Shown here: in pieces, positions 44,622 to 53,958 of the stretch
Layout of the letters: every line of letters starts with the position of its first letter
Numbering within the stretch: position 1 is the first letter of the stretch
DNA from: Rhodococcus opacus B4
Lineage (GTDB): Bacteria > Actinomycetota > Actinomycetes > Mycobacteriales > Mycobacteriaceae
NCBI RefSeq assembly: GCF_000010805.1
Contig: NC_012522.1
Span: 2,604,001 to 2,668,000, forward strand
Direction: 5' to 3'
DNA length: 64,000 nt
Notes under the pieces: model-generated
The model's database searches: none
Seen by the model: the letters and a program-made list of their open reading frames with translations, nothing else
Told to the model about the DNA's origin: nothing
Program-made: the position numbers and the translations under genes

Positions 44622-45823
44622 GTAGCGGCGACATCTGGATCATCGGCGCGTCCATGACGCCGTTCGGCCGTCACGACGACAAGGATCTCATCGACATCGC
44701 CGCCGAGTCGGCGCTCGATGCCCTCGGCGACGCAGACGTCACCATCGAGGACATCGACATTCTCACCATGGGCAACGTGTACGAGGCCAACTCGCACAAC
44801 GGCCAGCGACTGCAGAAGCAGATCGGCCAGACGGGCATCCCCGTCTACAACGTCGTGAACGCCTGCGCGACCGGCGCCACGGCACTGCGGGTCGCCCTCC
44901 TGTCGATCAAGGCCGGCGAATCCGACATCGGCCTCGCCGTCGGTGTCGAGAAGATGGGCAAGGGCGGACTGATCGGCGGCGCAGCCAAGAAGCGCGACGC
45001 CCGGAAGGTGTACAGCCCGAATGGTCGGTACGGCTCCGTGCTCAAGACCGAGGGTATCCTCGGCACCGGAATCATGCCGGGAGTCTTCGCCCAGGCCGGG
45101 ACCGAGTACGCCCTCGCTCACGGCGTCACCGCGACCCATTTCGCCAAGGTCGCCCAGAAGAACCACGCGCACTCGGTGCTCAATCCCCTGGCGCACTATC
45201 GCAAGGAATTCAGCCTCGACGACATCCTGAACGCCGACGTCATCGCGTTCCCCAACACACTGCCGATGTGCTGCCCCAATACCGATGGCGCCGCCAGCGT
45301 CGTCGTGGTCTCCGACGCGAAGTTGAAGACTATGGATCCGGATGTTCGCCGGCGCGCTGTCAAGATCTCCGCGTCCGTTCTGACGTCCGATCCCTGGGTC
45401 GAGGGCGGTCAGGTTCAGCCCGACGTCAGCACCCTCACCCGGAACGCGGCCACCGCCGCCTATGAGCAGGCCGGTGTCGGCCCCGAGGATCTCGACCTGG
45501 TCGAACTGCACGACTGCTTCGCGACGGCCGAGTTGATTCACTACGACAACCTCGGGCTGTGCGAACCGGGCGGCGCCGGGGACTTCCTCGACTCAGGTGC
45601 GCCGTGGCGCGACGGGAAGACCCCCGTCAATGTGTCGGGCGGCCTGCTCTCGAAGGGCCATCCCCTGGGCGCCACGGGCATCGCGAACATCTACGAGGTG
45701 GCGACTCACCTGCGCGGCGAGGCGGGCGATCGCCAGATCACGGGGGCCAAGGTCGGACTCACACACGTCATCGGACTCGCGTCGGCGTGCGCCGTTCACA
45801 TCCTCGAGGCAGGGGTGCGCTGA
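44618..45823 (+). CDS. SCP2-type thiolase / lipid-transfer-protein-like enzyme
   Basis: The protein has 401 residues. It is a thiolase-fold member with the active cysteine retained (C83 in NACATGATAL), HDCFATAELIHYDNLG as the HDCF motif, and SKGHPLGATG. Because the cysteine is intact it may be a true thiolase rather than a pure retro-aldolase such as Ltp2, but the tight overlap with a DUF35 gene points to the aldolase-like complex. The start overlaps DUF35 by 4 bp and the stop overlaps the next FadE by one base. It belongs to a five-gene acyl-CoA operon. The choice between thiolase and aldolase is inference. Confidence 0.8.
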   Translation: MSSGDIWIIGASMTPFGRHDDKDLIDIAAESALDALGDADVTIEDIDILTMGNVYEANSHNGQRLQKQIGQTGIPVYNVVNACATGATALRVALLSIKAGESDIGLAVGVEKMGKGGLIGGAAKKRDARKVYSPNGRYGSVLKTEGILGTGIMPGVFAQAGTEYALAHGVTATHFAKVAQKNHAHSVLNPLAHYRKEFSLDDILNADVIAFPNTLPMCCPNTDGAASVVVVSDAKLKTMDPDVRRRAVKISASVLTSDPWVEGGQVQPDVSTLTRNAATAAYEQAGVGPEDLDLVELHDCFATAELIHYDNLGLCEPGGAGDFLDSGAPWRDGKTPVNVSGGLLSKGHPLGATGIANIYEVATHLRGEAGDRQITGAKVGLTHVIGLASACAVHILEAGVR

Positions 45824-46980
45824 TGACCACGATCCAGTCGGCACTTCGCAGTGACATGTCGATCGACGAGCTCCGGACCACTTTCCGCAGCTGGCTCACC
45901 GAGCGGGCCGACGCGCTCGAGCAGTTCCGCGAGCTTCCGACCGACGTCGACGGCATCTTCTCGACCCTGTCGAAGATGCAGCGTGAGCTCTACGAGGCCG
46001 GCTGGATCAGATTGGGCTGGCCCGTCGAACTCGGCGGCCTCGGCGGCGTGACCGCGTTACGCGCGGTTGTCAGCGAAGAACTCGCAGCCGCCGGATACCC
46101 CCCACCGTTCTCGTTCGCGACCCAGGAAGTCCTCGGACCCGCCATCGCGCGTTATGCCCCCACCGATCTCGCGAACGAGGTTCTTCCTCGGTTGTTACGT
46201 GGGGAAGAAAGCTGGTGCCAGGGCTTCTCCGAGCCCGGCGCCGGAAGCGATCTCGCCTCGCTGCGCACCAAGGCGGTCGACGCCGGCGACCATTGGGTGG
46301 TCAACGGCGAGAAGATCTGGACGAGCTGGGCGCAGTTCGCCGACCGCTGCATCGTCCTGACCCGTACCGGAGCCCCCGACTCAGCACATCGAGGGATCAC
46401 GGCACTGTTCGTCGATATGGACACCCCGGGCATCACCGTCAGCCCGCTCGTCGCCATCACGGGTGAGGCAGACTTCTCCAGCCTCCACTTCGACAACGTG
46501 AAGGTTCCGAAAGCGCGTACCCTCGGCGACGTCGACGGCGGCTGGGCAATCGCGATGTTCATCCTCAGCTGCGAACGAGGCGCCGCCGCGTGGCAGCGGC
46601 AGGCATGGATGCGGTGGCGACTGGACCGACTGGTTGCGGACGCCCCGGGCCTCACCGACGCCCGCACCGGCGAAGCATTCGAACTGATCTCGGCGCTACG
46701 TCTTCTCTCACGCCGCACGCTGCGCTCGCTGTCCGCCGGCAAGGATCTCGGCGTACTCCCCTCGTTCGACAAGTACCTGATGTCGACCGCCGAGAAGTTC
46801 CTATTCGACTCCGCTTTGGAAGCGATGCCGGAGACGATCCTCTTCGGAAACGATCGCGAGTCGAAGGACTGGCGAACCGATTATCTCTATTCACGCGCGT
46901 CCTCGATCTACGGCGGCGCGAAAGAGATTCAGCGCAACGTCATCGCCGAACGAATCCTCGGCCTTCCACGGGAGAAATGA
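45823..46980 (+). CDS. Acyl-CoA dehydrogenase, FadE alpha-type subunit
   Basis: The protein has 385 residues. The ATG overlaps the previous stop by one base (TGATG). It has GEESWCQGFSEPGAGSDLASLRTKAVDAGDHWVVNGEKIWTSWAQFAD, the usual FAD- and substrate-binding region, and the C-terminal YGGAKEIQRNVIAERILGLPRE block. It dehydrogenates an acyl-CoA at the alpha-beta carbons. The following gene also encodes a dehydrogenase-like protein that starts 4 bp inside it, so the two should form an alpha2beta2 heteromeric FadE, as in FadE28-FadE29 of sterol side-chain degradation. The specific substrate is inferred only. Confidence 0.85.
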   Translation: MTTIQSALRSDMSIDELRTTFRSWLTERADALEQFRELPTDVDGIFSTLSKMQRELYEAGWIRLGWPVELGGLGGVTALRAVVSEELAAAGYPPPFSFATQEVLGPAIARYAPTDLANEVLPRLLRGEESWCQGFSEPGAGSDLASLRTKAVDAGDHWVVNGEKIWTSWAQFADRCIVLTRTGAPDSAHRGITALFVDMDTPGITVSPLVAITGEADFSSLHFDNVKVPKARTLGDVDGGWAIAMFILSCERGAAAWQRQAWMRWRLDRLVADAPGLTDARTGEAFELISALRLLSRRTLRSLSAGKDLGVLPSFDKYLMSTAEKFLFDSALEAMPETILFGNDRESKDWRTDYLYSRASSIYGGAKEIQRNVIAERILGLPREK

Positions 46981-47987
46981 TGGACACAGACGAGAAAGAC
47001 CTCTTTCGTACGAGCCTCGAGCATGTGACCGCCGCAGCGGGTCCGGACGGTTGGCCCGACGCCGTCGCGGAGTTCGGCTGGCACGAGTTGCTCGAGGAAG
47101 ACGCCGAAACCGCCGTCAGCATCCTGTCGGACCTGGAGGGACGTCTCCTCCCGCACGCCTCTTTCGTCGACGACGTGGCGCTAGCCGCTACAGGTCGGAG
47201 CGAATGGCAACGCGAGCCGAACGCACCGGTCACACGCATCGTCTTCCCCCCACTCGGCTCGGCCCGTGTCGGGAGCGTCGTCGAGAACCCTGCAACCCCC
47301 GGCGCGGACCACTGCACCGTCGCTGTCTCCGGAATCGTCTCGCTGGACCCCCGGGCTACCGCGTCGCTACTCGTCCCCGCACGCCTCGGGGACGATCTGA
47401 TCCTTGTTCAGACTCCGCTCGACGAACAGAACCTGACGTTCGAACCTGCGGGAATTGAACCGGAGTCAAGGTGGACGCGTGTCGCGGGCACCGTCGAGGG
47501 AACCGTGCTGTCGACGGGTGACGAAGCCGCCGATCTCTGGCGGGACATTCGAGCGGCGGCGAACCGCGCCCTGGCGTACGAGCTGAACGCGATCGGGCGC
47601 GAAATGCTCACCGCCACCGTCGACCACGTCACGTCGCGCAAGCAGTTCGGCCGCGAACTCGGCAGCTTCCAGGCTGTGAAACATGCACTCGCAGACGCCC
47701 GAGTGTGGCAGGAATGCGCAGAACTTGCCGCAGATGCCGCCTGGGAAACCAGTGCGGCCGAGGCACCGATCCTCGCGAAAACCTTGTCGGGCAGGTTCTT
47801 CCGCAGCGCTGCCGAAAACTGCCAGCAACTGCTCGGCGGGATGGGATTCACCTGGGAGCACAGCTTCCATCGCTACCTCCGACGCGGCTTGATACTGGAA
47901 CAGCTGCTGGGAACTGCTGCCGGCCTGCGCACCGAGCTCGGTGCAGGGGTCAAGCGCGGCGACATGCCAGTGCTTGCCTCGCTGTGA
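46977..47987 (+). CDS. Acyl-CoA dehydrogenase, FadE beta-type subunit
   Basis: The protein has 336 residues. The ATG at 46977 overlaps the previous stop (ATGA); 46980 is a second, equally possible ATG. The sequence is the reduced partner type: REMLTATVDHVTSRKQFGRELGSFQAVKHALADARV and QQLLGGMGFTWEHSFHRYLRR are kept, but the N-terminal helical and strand regions are short. In heteromeric FadEs such a subunit provides FAD contacts while the other carries the catalytic base. It forms the operon DUF35, SCP2 thiolase, FadE alpha, FadE beta, thioesterase. The long upstream reading frame is a shadow. Confidence 0.8.
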   Translation: MMDTDEKDLFRTSLEHVTAAAGPDGWPDAVAEFGWHELLEEDAETAVSILSDLEGRLLPHASFVDDVALAATGRSEWQREPNAPVTRIVFPPLGSARVGSVVENPATPGADHCTVAVSGIVSLDPRATASLLVPARLGDDLILVQTPLDEQNLTFEPAGIEPESRWTRVAGTVEGTVLSTGDEAADLWRDIRAAANRALAYELNAIGREMLTATVDHVTSRKQFGRELGSFQAVKHALADARVWQECAELAADAAWETSAAEAPILAKTLSGRFFRSAAENCQQLLGGMGFTWEHSFHRYLRRGLILEQLLGTAAGLRTELGAGVKRGDMPVLASL

Positions 47988-48835
47988 CGTCGACCGTAGC
48001 CGAGGTTCTCGACCTCCTCTCGCTCGCCGAGATCAGCCCACGAACCTTCCTGGGAGCACAACCTGTCGAGGACCGACAACGCGTCTTCGGCGGCCAGGTT
48101 GCGGCGCAGGCCTTGATGGCGGCCGGCAGGACTGCACCGGGGCGACTGCCACACAGTCTCCACGGCTACTTTCTCCGGCCTGGTGACCCTACCGTTCCTC
48201 TTGTCTATACGGTGGAGTCCCTCCGGGACGGCGGATCGTTCTCCACCCGGAAAGTGGCTGCCACTCAGAACGGGATCGTCATCTTCGAGGCAATGATCTC
48301 CCTCAACGCGCCGGTTTCCGGTATCGACTATCAACAGCAGATGCCCGCGGTTCCGGAGCCGGACAGCCTCATTCGAATCGAGGAACAGCTCGCTCCGTAC
48401 GCCGACGAATACGACGGATGGTGGGTCCGCCCACGCCCGTTCGACATGCGCTATTTCAACGCACCGCCCCGCGTCGCGTTGGACCGTGACATCGCGCCAC
48501 CACCGCGGAGCCGGCTCTGGCTGCGACCCGACGGTGACATCCCGGACGACCCGATGCTCAACAGCTGCCTGATCACCTTTGTCAGCGATCTGACACTCCT
48601 CGACTCGGTGATGCTTCAGGCGCGCAAGACTTCGCGTGGCCCCGGTATCGTCGCCTCTCTCGACCACGCGATCTGGTTCCACCGGCCCGCGAACTTTGCG
48701 GACTGGCTGCTCTACGACCAGCACTCCCCGAACGGAACCGGAGGTCGCGGACTCGCAGCGGGCCGCATCTACAACCGCTCGGGTGCGCTGGTGGCGAGCA
48801 TCATGCAAGAGGGCTACCTCGGACGGGACACGTGA
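47984..48835 (+). CDS. tesB: Acyl-CoA thioesterase II (TesB-type)
   Basis: The protein has 283 residues starting at a GTG that overlaps the previous stop. It is the double-hotdog TesB family: RVFGGQVAAQALMAAGRT, LHGYFLRPGDPTVPLVYTVESLRDGGSFSTRKV, MLNSCLITFVSDLTLLDSVM, and SLDHAIWFHRP. It hydrolyses acyl-CoA to a free acid and CoA and probably releases or recycles blocked intermediates of the operon. Translational coupling to the FadE beta gene makes it a member of the same pathway. The family assignment is strong; the chain preference is unknown. Confidence 0.85.
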   Translation: MTSTVAEVLDLLSLAEISPRTFLGAQPVEDRQRVFGGQVAAQALMAAGRTAPGRLPHSLHGYFLRPGDPTVPLVYTVESLRDGGSFSTRKVAATQNGIVIFEAMISLNAPVSGIDYQQQMPAVPEPDSLIRIEEQLAPYADEYDGWWVRPRPFDMRYFNAPPRVALDRDIAPPPRSRLWLRPDGDIPDDPMLNSCLITFVSDLTLLDSVMLQARKTSRGPGIVASLDHAIWFHRPANFADWLLYDQHSPNGTGGRGLAAGRIYNRSGALVASIMQEGYLGRDT

Positions 48836-48895
48836 CACCATTCGATCGACGAGCCCACCGGTCGACGTGCCCGCACAGCCTCTGGAAGGACCACC

Positions 48896-49639
48896 ATGAA
48901 TCGGCGATGTTCCATCCTTGCCACCGCAAGTACCACCGTCGCCACCGTCGTTTCCTTGACGGCGTGCGCCGGGACCACGACCGCATCCGGGCCGAGCTCG
49001 GCACCACCAACTCGAAGTGACGCAGAGCCGATCACCATCACCCTGATGCGCCACGCCGAATCCGCGGGCAACGCGTCCGGGCTCATCGACACGTCCACAC
49101 CCGGCCCGAACATCACGGACAAGGGCCGGCACGAGGCGCGCGCTGCGGCCGACAGGTTCGCCGGCCACGACTTCGACGGCGTGTACGCCTCCACGATGGT
49201 TCGCACGCAGGAAACGGCCGAATTCATGGCCCGCGCTGTGGACGAGCCGGTCGAGGTGCTGCCTGGTCTACGGGAAATCGAAGCCGGACAGTACGAAGGT
49301 CAACCGGAGGCCACTGCGCAGAGCACCTACCTGGCGGCGCCCACCAGCTGGCTCCAGGGGCAGCGTGACGCGCGAATCCCCGGCTCCATCGACGGCAACG
49401 AATTCGACCAGCGCTTCGACGATGCCGTCGAGCAGATATCCGACAGCGGAGACACGCACCCCATCGCGTTCGCACACGGTGGCTCGATCATGATCTGGAC
49501 ACTCATGAACGTCGACAACCCCGACGTGAGCCTGCTGAAAACCAACCCCCTCCGCAACACCGGATATGTCGTCATCACCGGTCGCCCGGACACCGGATGG
49601 ACCCTGGTCGATTGGAACGGCACCCCGATCCCACACTGA
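48896..49639 (+). CDS. Histidine-phosphatase lipoprotein
   Basis: The protein has 247 residues. A signal peptide ends in a good lipobox LTAC, with C24 as the lipidated residue, and a Thr/Ser/Pro-rich linker follows. The phosphoglycerate-mutase-type domain has the catalytic LMRHAESAGN (H53) and the second histidine in IAFAHGGSIM. It is therefore an exported, membrane-anchored phosphatase, perhaps hydrolysing phospho-esters outside the membrane. It lies 60 bp after TesB on the same strand and could be the last gene of that operon, though it has no obvious role there. A strong hairpin follows. Confidence 0.8.
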   Translation: MNRRCSILATASTTVATVVSLTACAGTTTASGPSSAPPTRSDAEPITITLMRHAESAGNASGLIDTSTPGPNITDKGRHEARAAADRFAGHDFDGVYASTMVRTQETAEFMARAVDEPVEVLPGLREIEAGQYEGQPEATAQSTYLAAPTSWLQGQRDARIPGSIDGNEFDQRFDDAVEQISDSGDTHPIAFAHGGSIMIWTLMNVDNPDVSLLKTNPLRNTGYVVITGRPDTGWTLVDWNGTPIPH

Positions 49640-49661
49640 CAAACCGATTGGAAGACACCTG

Positions 49662-49704
49662 AACGGGGTGGGCTCGCACTGCACTCGTGCGAGCCCATCC
49701 CGTT
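49662..49704. terminator. Strong hairpin terminator after the phosphatase lipoprotein
   Basis: An 18-bp stem (49662-49679 with 49687-49704) has a single G-U pair. It lies between the convergent phosphatase and DUF3068-type genes. Confidence 0.85.
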
Positions 49705-49718
49705 CCGTTCGTCGAGTA

Positions 49719-50798
49719 TCAGACGTGCGCCGCTTCGGCCTTCCGCTCCGGTGTGACCGAGACGGGTTTGCGCCAGCGCACCGCTGCGATCGCGACGAAG
49801 AGCAGCCCCACGACGACCAACCCGAGCGGCACCCACACACCCGCGACGGACAGCAGCATGCCGTTCTTCGACAGGTCCCCTGCCAGGCCGGTGATTTCGC
49901 TCGGCGCGGTGTGCAGCTTGACGGTCGAGAGCGGAAGCACGGGCACATTCTCACCGTTCACCGGAACGGTGACGTACATACTCTGCGTCTGGTCGACGTT
50001 CAGAGGTGCGCCGAATTGCTTGTCCACCGCCAGTTTTGCCACGTTGACGCTTCCGAACCCCAGGTCCAGAACGTCGGGGAGCGTCGCGAGATCGGCCTGC
50101 AGAGTCGCTCGCGAAGCCTCGGGGACGATGCCCGCCTGCAGGAGGCCCGCGACGACAGCCTTGGGAAGCTGCGACGGGAAGTCCTTGAACTGCGCCAGCA
50201 CCGTCGGGCTCTCGATGGGACCGGAGGCGTTGACCTCGTAGTTGTTCACCTCTCGCCCCTCGAGGGTTCCCGAATCGACGTACGTCGCTGCCTGCCCGGA
50301 CCGGGTCACTGCGTCGTACAGCAGATTGCCGTCCTCGGAGGGTCCCATCGGGAAGCTGAACGCAATGCCCTCGTGATCCTCGAACGTGGCCTTGTCCGCG
50401 GCGGGTATCAGCGTCTGCTTCTGCTCATCGGTAAGCTGCACGGGTGCGAAGTCCACGCGACTGACTGCGTATCTGTGCACGTCCTTCTGCGTTGATCCAT
50501 CCGGCAGAGTGATTGCGGTATTGCTGGTGACGATCGCCGTGTCGCCATCGGTTGCGTCGACGGTCAGTGACCGGTCGGCCGTGATCGGCATTTCCGGCGT
50601 GATGAGGTTCGCAAGGTCGTTCGCCGCAAACGCCTGAGGGTTCAGCGCACTCATCGTTCCCTCGTACTTCTGGCCCTGACTCAGGTCGGCGGGAAGCTTC
50701 GTCAGTGACGGCAAAGCAACGAATCTGATCACGCCGGCCGCTACGATCAGCGCTAGTCCGACCACCAACAGCACTATCGATGACCTGCGAATTGACAT
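49719..50798 (-). CDS. DUF3068/PorA-type envelope protein
   Basis: The protein has 359 residues. It has an N-terminal anchor (SIVLLVVGLALIVAAGVIRFVALP), a long extracytoplasmic beta-rich part, and a C-terminal transmembrane helix (MLLSVAGVWVPLGLVVVGLLFVAIAAV) with a basic tail. This layout is that of DUF3068 proteins of mycolic-acid bacteria, linked to the cell envelope. The ATG at 50798 with GAGGAG upstream is chosen; the longer frame to 50903 lacks a ribosome site. It is divergent from the beta-propeller gene, and a clear dyad lies between them. The role is unknown. Confidence 0.75.
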   Translation of the reverse strand: MSIRRSSIVLLVVGLALIVAAGVIRFVALPSLTKLPADLSQGQKYEGTMSALNPQAFAANDLANLITPEMPITADRSLTVDATDGDTAIVTSNTAITLPDGSTQKDVHRYAVSRVDFAPVQLTDEQKQTLIPAADKATFEDHEGIAFSFPMGPSEDGNLLYDAVTRSGQAATYVDSGTLEGREVNNYEVNASGPIESPTVLAQFKDFPSQLPKAVVAGLLQAGIVPEASRATLQADLATLPDVLDLGFGSVNVAKLAVDKQFGAPLNVDQTQSMYVTVPVNGENVPVLPLSTVKLHTAPSEITGLAGDLSKNGMLLSVAGVWVPLGLVVVGLLFVAIAAVRWRKPVSVTPERKAEAAHV

Positions 50799-50950
50799 GC
50801 AGAACTCCTCATTGTGGGTGTGATGAGCGATCGAGACCGCGCCGCCGGCACCTGAGTGGAATCCGACTGCGGGCGGGTCATGTTCGGCGCGGATGCGCTG
50901 CATCGTCAGCCGCCGATCGACAAGCGTCCAATGTGACGCCAGTCACCACC

Positions 50951-50970
50951 ATAGTCGCTACATCGACTAT
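50951..50970. promoter_or_regulatory. Exact dyad ATAGTCG-N6-CGACTAT
   Basis: The seven-base arms are perfect complements at 50951-50957 and 50964-50970. The layout and sequence match the site at 13969-13988. It lies between divergent genes, 153 bp from the DUF3068-type start and 61 bp from the beta-propeller start. Confidence 0.6.
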
Positions 50971-51030
50971 TTGTAAGTAGACTTCGACGCCGCACTCACC
51001 TGTACCTCATCACCATGAAGGGGATCGACA

Positions 51031-52113
51031 GTGTCATCACGCCACAACCTGTATTCGAGGACCCGCGCCTCGATCGCCGTCCTCGCTGCCACCGCAACTG
51101 CATGGACCCTCTCGATGACTGTTTCTGCCGCAGATCCATTGGGCGGATTCGCCGAGTACCCCGATCCACTGCATGCGCCGTGCGAAGGGATCTACCACGC
51201 CCCGAGCGACCAGATCTACGTCGAGGAAATCGTCAATCCAGGATCGAACGGAAACATCGGAAGTCTCGGCGTCCTCGATCCCGTGACCGGAGAGATCGCG
51301 CGCTATCCACTTCCCGTTCCGGGAACGACCGCCGGCGGGGCGGCGTTCGGGCCGGACGGAAAGCTCTGGTTCACGTATTTCGGCGCTTCCAGTGGTGTCG
51401 CGTTCCTCGATCCCGACACCAGGCTGTTCAATGCATTCCCCACCCCGAGCCCGAACTCGACTCCGACGGACATCTGGCCTGGGCCGGATAATGCCATGTA
51501 CTTCACCGAATCGATCGCCCAGAATTTGGGACGAATCGACCTGACGACACACCAGATCACCGAGGTGCCGATTCCAGGCGGGGGCCTGAACGTTCCCACC
51601 ACGATCATCATGCCGGGTGCCGGCGCCAAGATGATGTTCTCCGCAGCCCTTGCCAACAGGATCGTCGAGTACGACACCGCGACCGGCGAGTTTACGCACC
51701 ATGACGTGCCGACGCCCGGCGCGGTACCGCAGGGACTGACGCTCGGCGCCGACGGCGCGATCTGGTTCAGTGAGACGCTGGGCGCGAAGATCGGCCGGAT
51801 CGATCCCATATCCGGCGACATCACCGAATACCCGATCGCAACGCCGGAGGTGCCCGTTCCCTCGATGGGCCCGCTCGTTCTGGGGTCGGACGGCAACCTG
51901 TGGTCCGCGAACGGCGGCTTCACCGGAGGAAGCACGATCGGACGCTTCGACACCACAACTCACCACATCGACTATTTCCCTCTTCCCCGGCCGGGCTCCG
52001 GACCGTGTGATATCGATTCGGTCGCTGCAGCGACCGGAAAACTCGTCATCGGCCAGACGACAGGCGGCGCCATTGCGGTCGCCGAGATCGAGGAGCTGAA
52101 CGCAATCAAGTAG
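51031..52113 (+). CDS. Secreted beta-propeller protein (virginiamycin-B-lyase / SMP-30-like)
   Basis: The protein has 360 residues starting at a GTG. A signal peptide (SIAVLAATATAWTLSMTVSAADP) implies export. The rest is a six-or-more-bladed propeller, with repeated blade signatures of the form GPDGKLWFT, GPDNAMYFTES, GADGAIWFSET and GSDGNLWSA. This is the Vgb/gluconolactonase-like architecture, and several streptogramin-lyase-like proteins share it, but a lyase function cannot be assumed from the fold. The promoter shares the exact dyad of the accessory-pathway genes, so it may be part of the same regulon. The substrate is unknown. Confidence 0.75.
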   Translation: MSSRHNLYSRTRASIAVLAATATAWTLSMTVSAADPLGGFAEYPDPLHAPCEGIYHAPSDQIYVEEIVNPGSNGNIGSLGVLDPVTGEIARYPLPVPGTTAGGAAFGPDGKLWFTYFGASSGVAFLDPDTRLFNAFPTPSPNSTPTDIWPGPDNAMYFTESIAQNLGRIDLTTHQITEVPIPGGGLNVPTTIIMPGAGAKMMFSAALANRIVEYDTATGEFTHHDVPTPGAVPQGLTLGADGAIWFSETLGAKIGRIDPISGDITEYPIATPEVPVPSMGPLVLGSDGNLWSANGGFTGGSTIGRFDTTTHHIDYFPLPRPGSGPCDIDSVAAATGKLVIGQTTGGAIAVAEIEELNAIK

Positions 52114-52133
52114 GCAGTCCACCGGAGAAGGGT

Positions 52134-52171
52134 CGCCGGGGCGTGGTGTTTTCTCCACCCTCGTCCCGGCG
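52134..52171. terminator. Hairpin between the beta-propeller gene and the RpiR pseudogene
   Basis: The arms CGCCGGG(g)CG (52134-52143) and CG(t)CCCGGCG (52162-52171) pair with one mismatch. It separates two convergent genes. Confidence 0.6.
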
Positions 52172-52180
52172 GCTGATTCG

Positions 52181-53015
52181 CTACCCGTTCGACGATGCTG
52201 CGATCATCGAGGAGGATGCGATCTGCAGACTCATCAGCGTTGCAAGCACACTCACCGTTTCGCCGGCGGGGACCACAATCTCGCCGGCGGGACCACAATC
52301 CCGATATCGGACGTTTCGATCAGGGTTGACTCCGCACGACCGGACGCCCCCACGACCGACGCCGTTCCTGTGGCGCGAGCGGCCTGCACTGCTTCGAGGG
52401 TGATCGGATTCTGTCCACTACAGCTCACGGCGAGGACTACGTTCGGGCGCTGAAGTCGACCCGCCATCACGTTCTGAACGAGTGCATCTGCCGGCGCCTG
52501 CGCCCGCCGACCCGCCTCCAGGAATAGTGCAGCGGATGCGGCCGCCAAGGTCGCTGATCGTCCGTTTCCGAGGACGAGAACTACGTCGGCTCCGGCGAGC
52601 AGTCGCACCCCCCGTCGACTGCAACCGGATCCAACGCATCGAGCGTTTCCCGGAGTCCTTCCGACAAGTCGGCAAACGTGGAGCGTAAGGCGTCGGCAGC
52701 AGATGCCGGATCACACTGACGGCGTGGCGAGAATTCGCGTGCCGAAGCGCCGAGTTCTTCCAGAAGCGCTCCACGGAGATGCCGGAAACCGGCGTAGCCG
52801 AGACGTCGGCAGGCGCGAACGACCGTCGCGGACGACGCGCGTGACTGAGCGGCGAGATCGGCCACCGAGCCCCACGCGACGTCCCTCGGCCGCTCCAGAC
52901 AGACCTCGGCTACTCGCCTCTCGCTTTGCGTCAAACTTGGTACCGCGGCCCGGATCGCCATCGATGCGGGGCCGGACACTGCGGTCCATGGTGTAGGTGA
53001 GTGTTCGTCAGCCAC
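52181..53015 (-). pseudogene. RpiR-family (HTH plus SIS) regulator, frameshifted
   Basis: The 5' part encodes an HTH_6 domain (SERRVAEVCLERPRDVAWGSVADLAAQSRASSATVVRACRRLGYAGFRHLRGALLEE). It then leaves frame at a run of six Cs (52608-52613 on the plus strand), after which the SIS domain continues in another frame (LLAGADVVLVLGNGRSATLAAA, then VVLAVSCSGQNPITLEAVQAA). A second lesion is a 20/21-bp tandem repeat at 52260-52300 that shifts the end again; without it the frame continues VPAGETVSVLATLMS to a stop at 52181. A GTG at 53015 overlaps the SDR stop, so it was once the second gene of that operon. RpiR proteins normally sense sugar phosphates. Confidence 0.8.
52260..52300. repeat. 20/21-bp tandem duplication in the RpiR pseudogene
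   Basis: TCGCCGGCGGGGACCACAAT(C) at 52260-52280 is repeated as TCGCCGGCGGGACCACAATC at 52281-52300, differing by one G. The one-base difference breaks the frame of the SIS domain. Confidence 0.9.
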
Positions 53016-53748
53016 GCTGCGCGGCTTGGAGGAATCGCACCGTCGCTTCCGAGAGACCGCCGTCGACGTACAGCACCTGCCCCGTGACGTAGCGGGCGTC
53101 GTTCGAACCGAAGAACGACACGACATCCGCGATGTCTTCGGGCGCGGCCCTGCGGCCCAGCGGGACCAGCGAGTTGAACCGCTCCTCCCGGGCGGGATCA
53201 GCCATCGCGGCGGCCGTCCCTTCGGTGGCCACTCCGCCGGGAGCGACCGCGTTGAACCGCACACCGGTCTGCGCGAATTCCACGGCACAGAGTTTCGTCA
53301 GTGACACGACTGCCGCCTTCGAGGGTGAGTACGCCCCGGTCCCCGGTGTCGGCACCTTCGCCGCCATCGAGGCGATGTTGACTACCGATCCGCCAGAGGC
53401 TGTCAGCTGCGGCAGCAGTTGCTGGGTGAGCAGCAACGGCGCAACGACGTTGACGTCCATCACGCGGCGGAACTGCGTGACGTCGACATCGGCCAACGAC
53501 GCCGCCGGGAAGATTCCGGCATTGTTCACCAGTATGTCGAGGTCGTCCACGGATTGCGAGAGTTCGCGTACCGCATCCACGTCCGAGACATCGCAGGCCA
53601 CCGCCCGGCCGCCGACTTCCTCTGCCACCGCTTTCGCCTTCTCCGCATCCAGATCGACGGCGACGACGGAGAATCCGTCCTTCGCCAGCCGTCGCGCGAT
53701 CGCACGTCCGATGCCTTGTCCCGCACCCGTGACCAACGCTGTACTCAC
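53008..53748 (-). CDS. Short-chain dehydrogenase/reductase
   Basis: The protein has about 246 residues. It has TGAGQGIG, NNAGIFPA, a serine in VNIASMAAKVPTPG, and YSPSK as the YxxxK pair. It resembles 3-oxoacyl-ACP reductase-like or 2,3-butanediol/cyclohexanol-type SDRs; it oxidises or reduces an alcohol with NAD(P). The frame starts at 53757, but the GTG at 53748 has GGAGAGG at a proper distance and is chosen. The stop overlaps the start of the RpiR pseudogene. It is divergent from the NTF2-like gene at 53959, and a good operator-like element is between them. Confidence 0.85.
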   Translation of the reverse strand: MSTALVTGAGQGIGRAIARRLAKDGFSVVAVDLDAEKAKAVAEEVGGRAVACDVSDVDAVRELSQSVDDLDILVNNAGIFPAASLADVDVTQFRRVMDVNVVAPLLLTQQLLPQLTASGGSVVNIASMAAKVPTPGTGAYSPSKAAVVSLTKLCAVEFAQTGVRFNAVAPGGVATEGTAAAMADPAREERFNSLVPLGRRAAPEDIADVVSFFGSNDARYVTGQVLYVDGGLSEATVRFLQAAQRG

Positions 53749-53805
53749 TCGCCACACCTCTCCACAGAAAATATTCGGATCGCCGGGACATTCGTCCGCG
53801 ACAAC

Positions 53806-53838
53806 AGTCTATTATTAGATAATGAACTACGCGACTAT
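53806..53838. promoter_or_regulatory. Operator-like elements, SDR / NTF2-like divergent promoter
   Basis: AGTCTATTATTAGATAAT (53806-53823) contains the reverse complement of the 16-mer at 42804, and CGACTATCG follows at 53832-53840. AGTC-N4-ATTAGAT has the same spacing as the site at 54581. Confidence 0.6.
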
Positions 53839-53958
53839 CGCGCTTCCGTCAGTCTGACACTCCCCACTCCCCGAGGCAATGGCTGCGGGGGACACGGCCG
53901 ACGGTTCACAGCATCGATGGGCGTCGGCAGGCCCTACCTACACGAGCGAGGCAACCAG

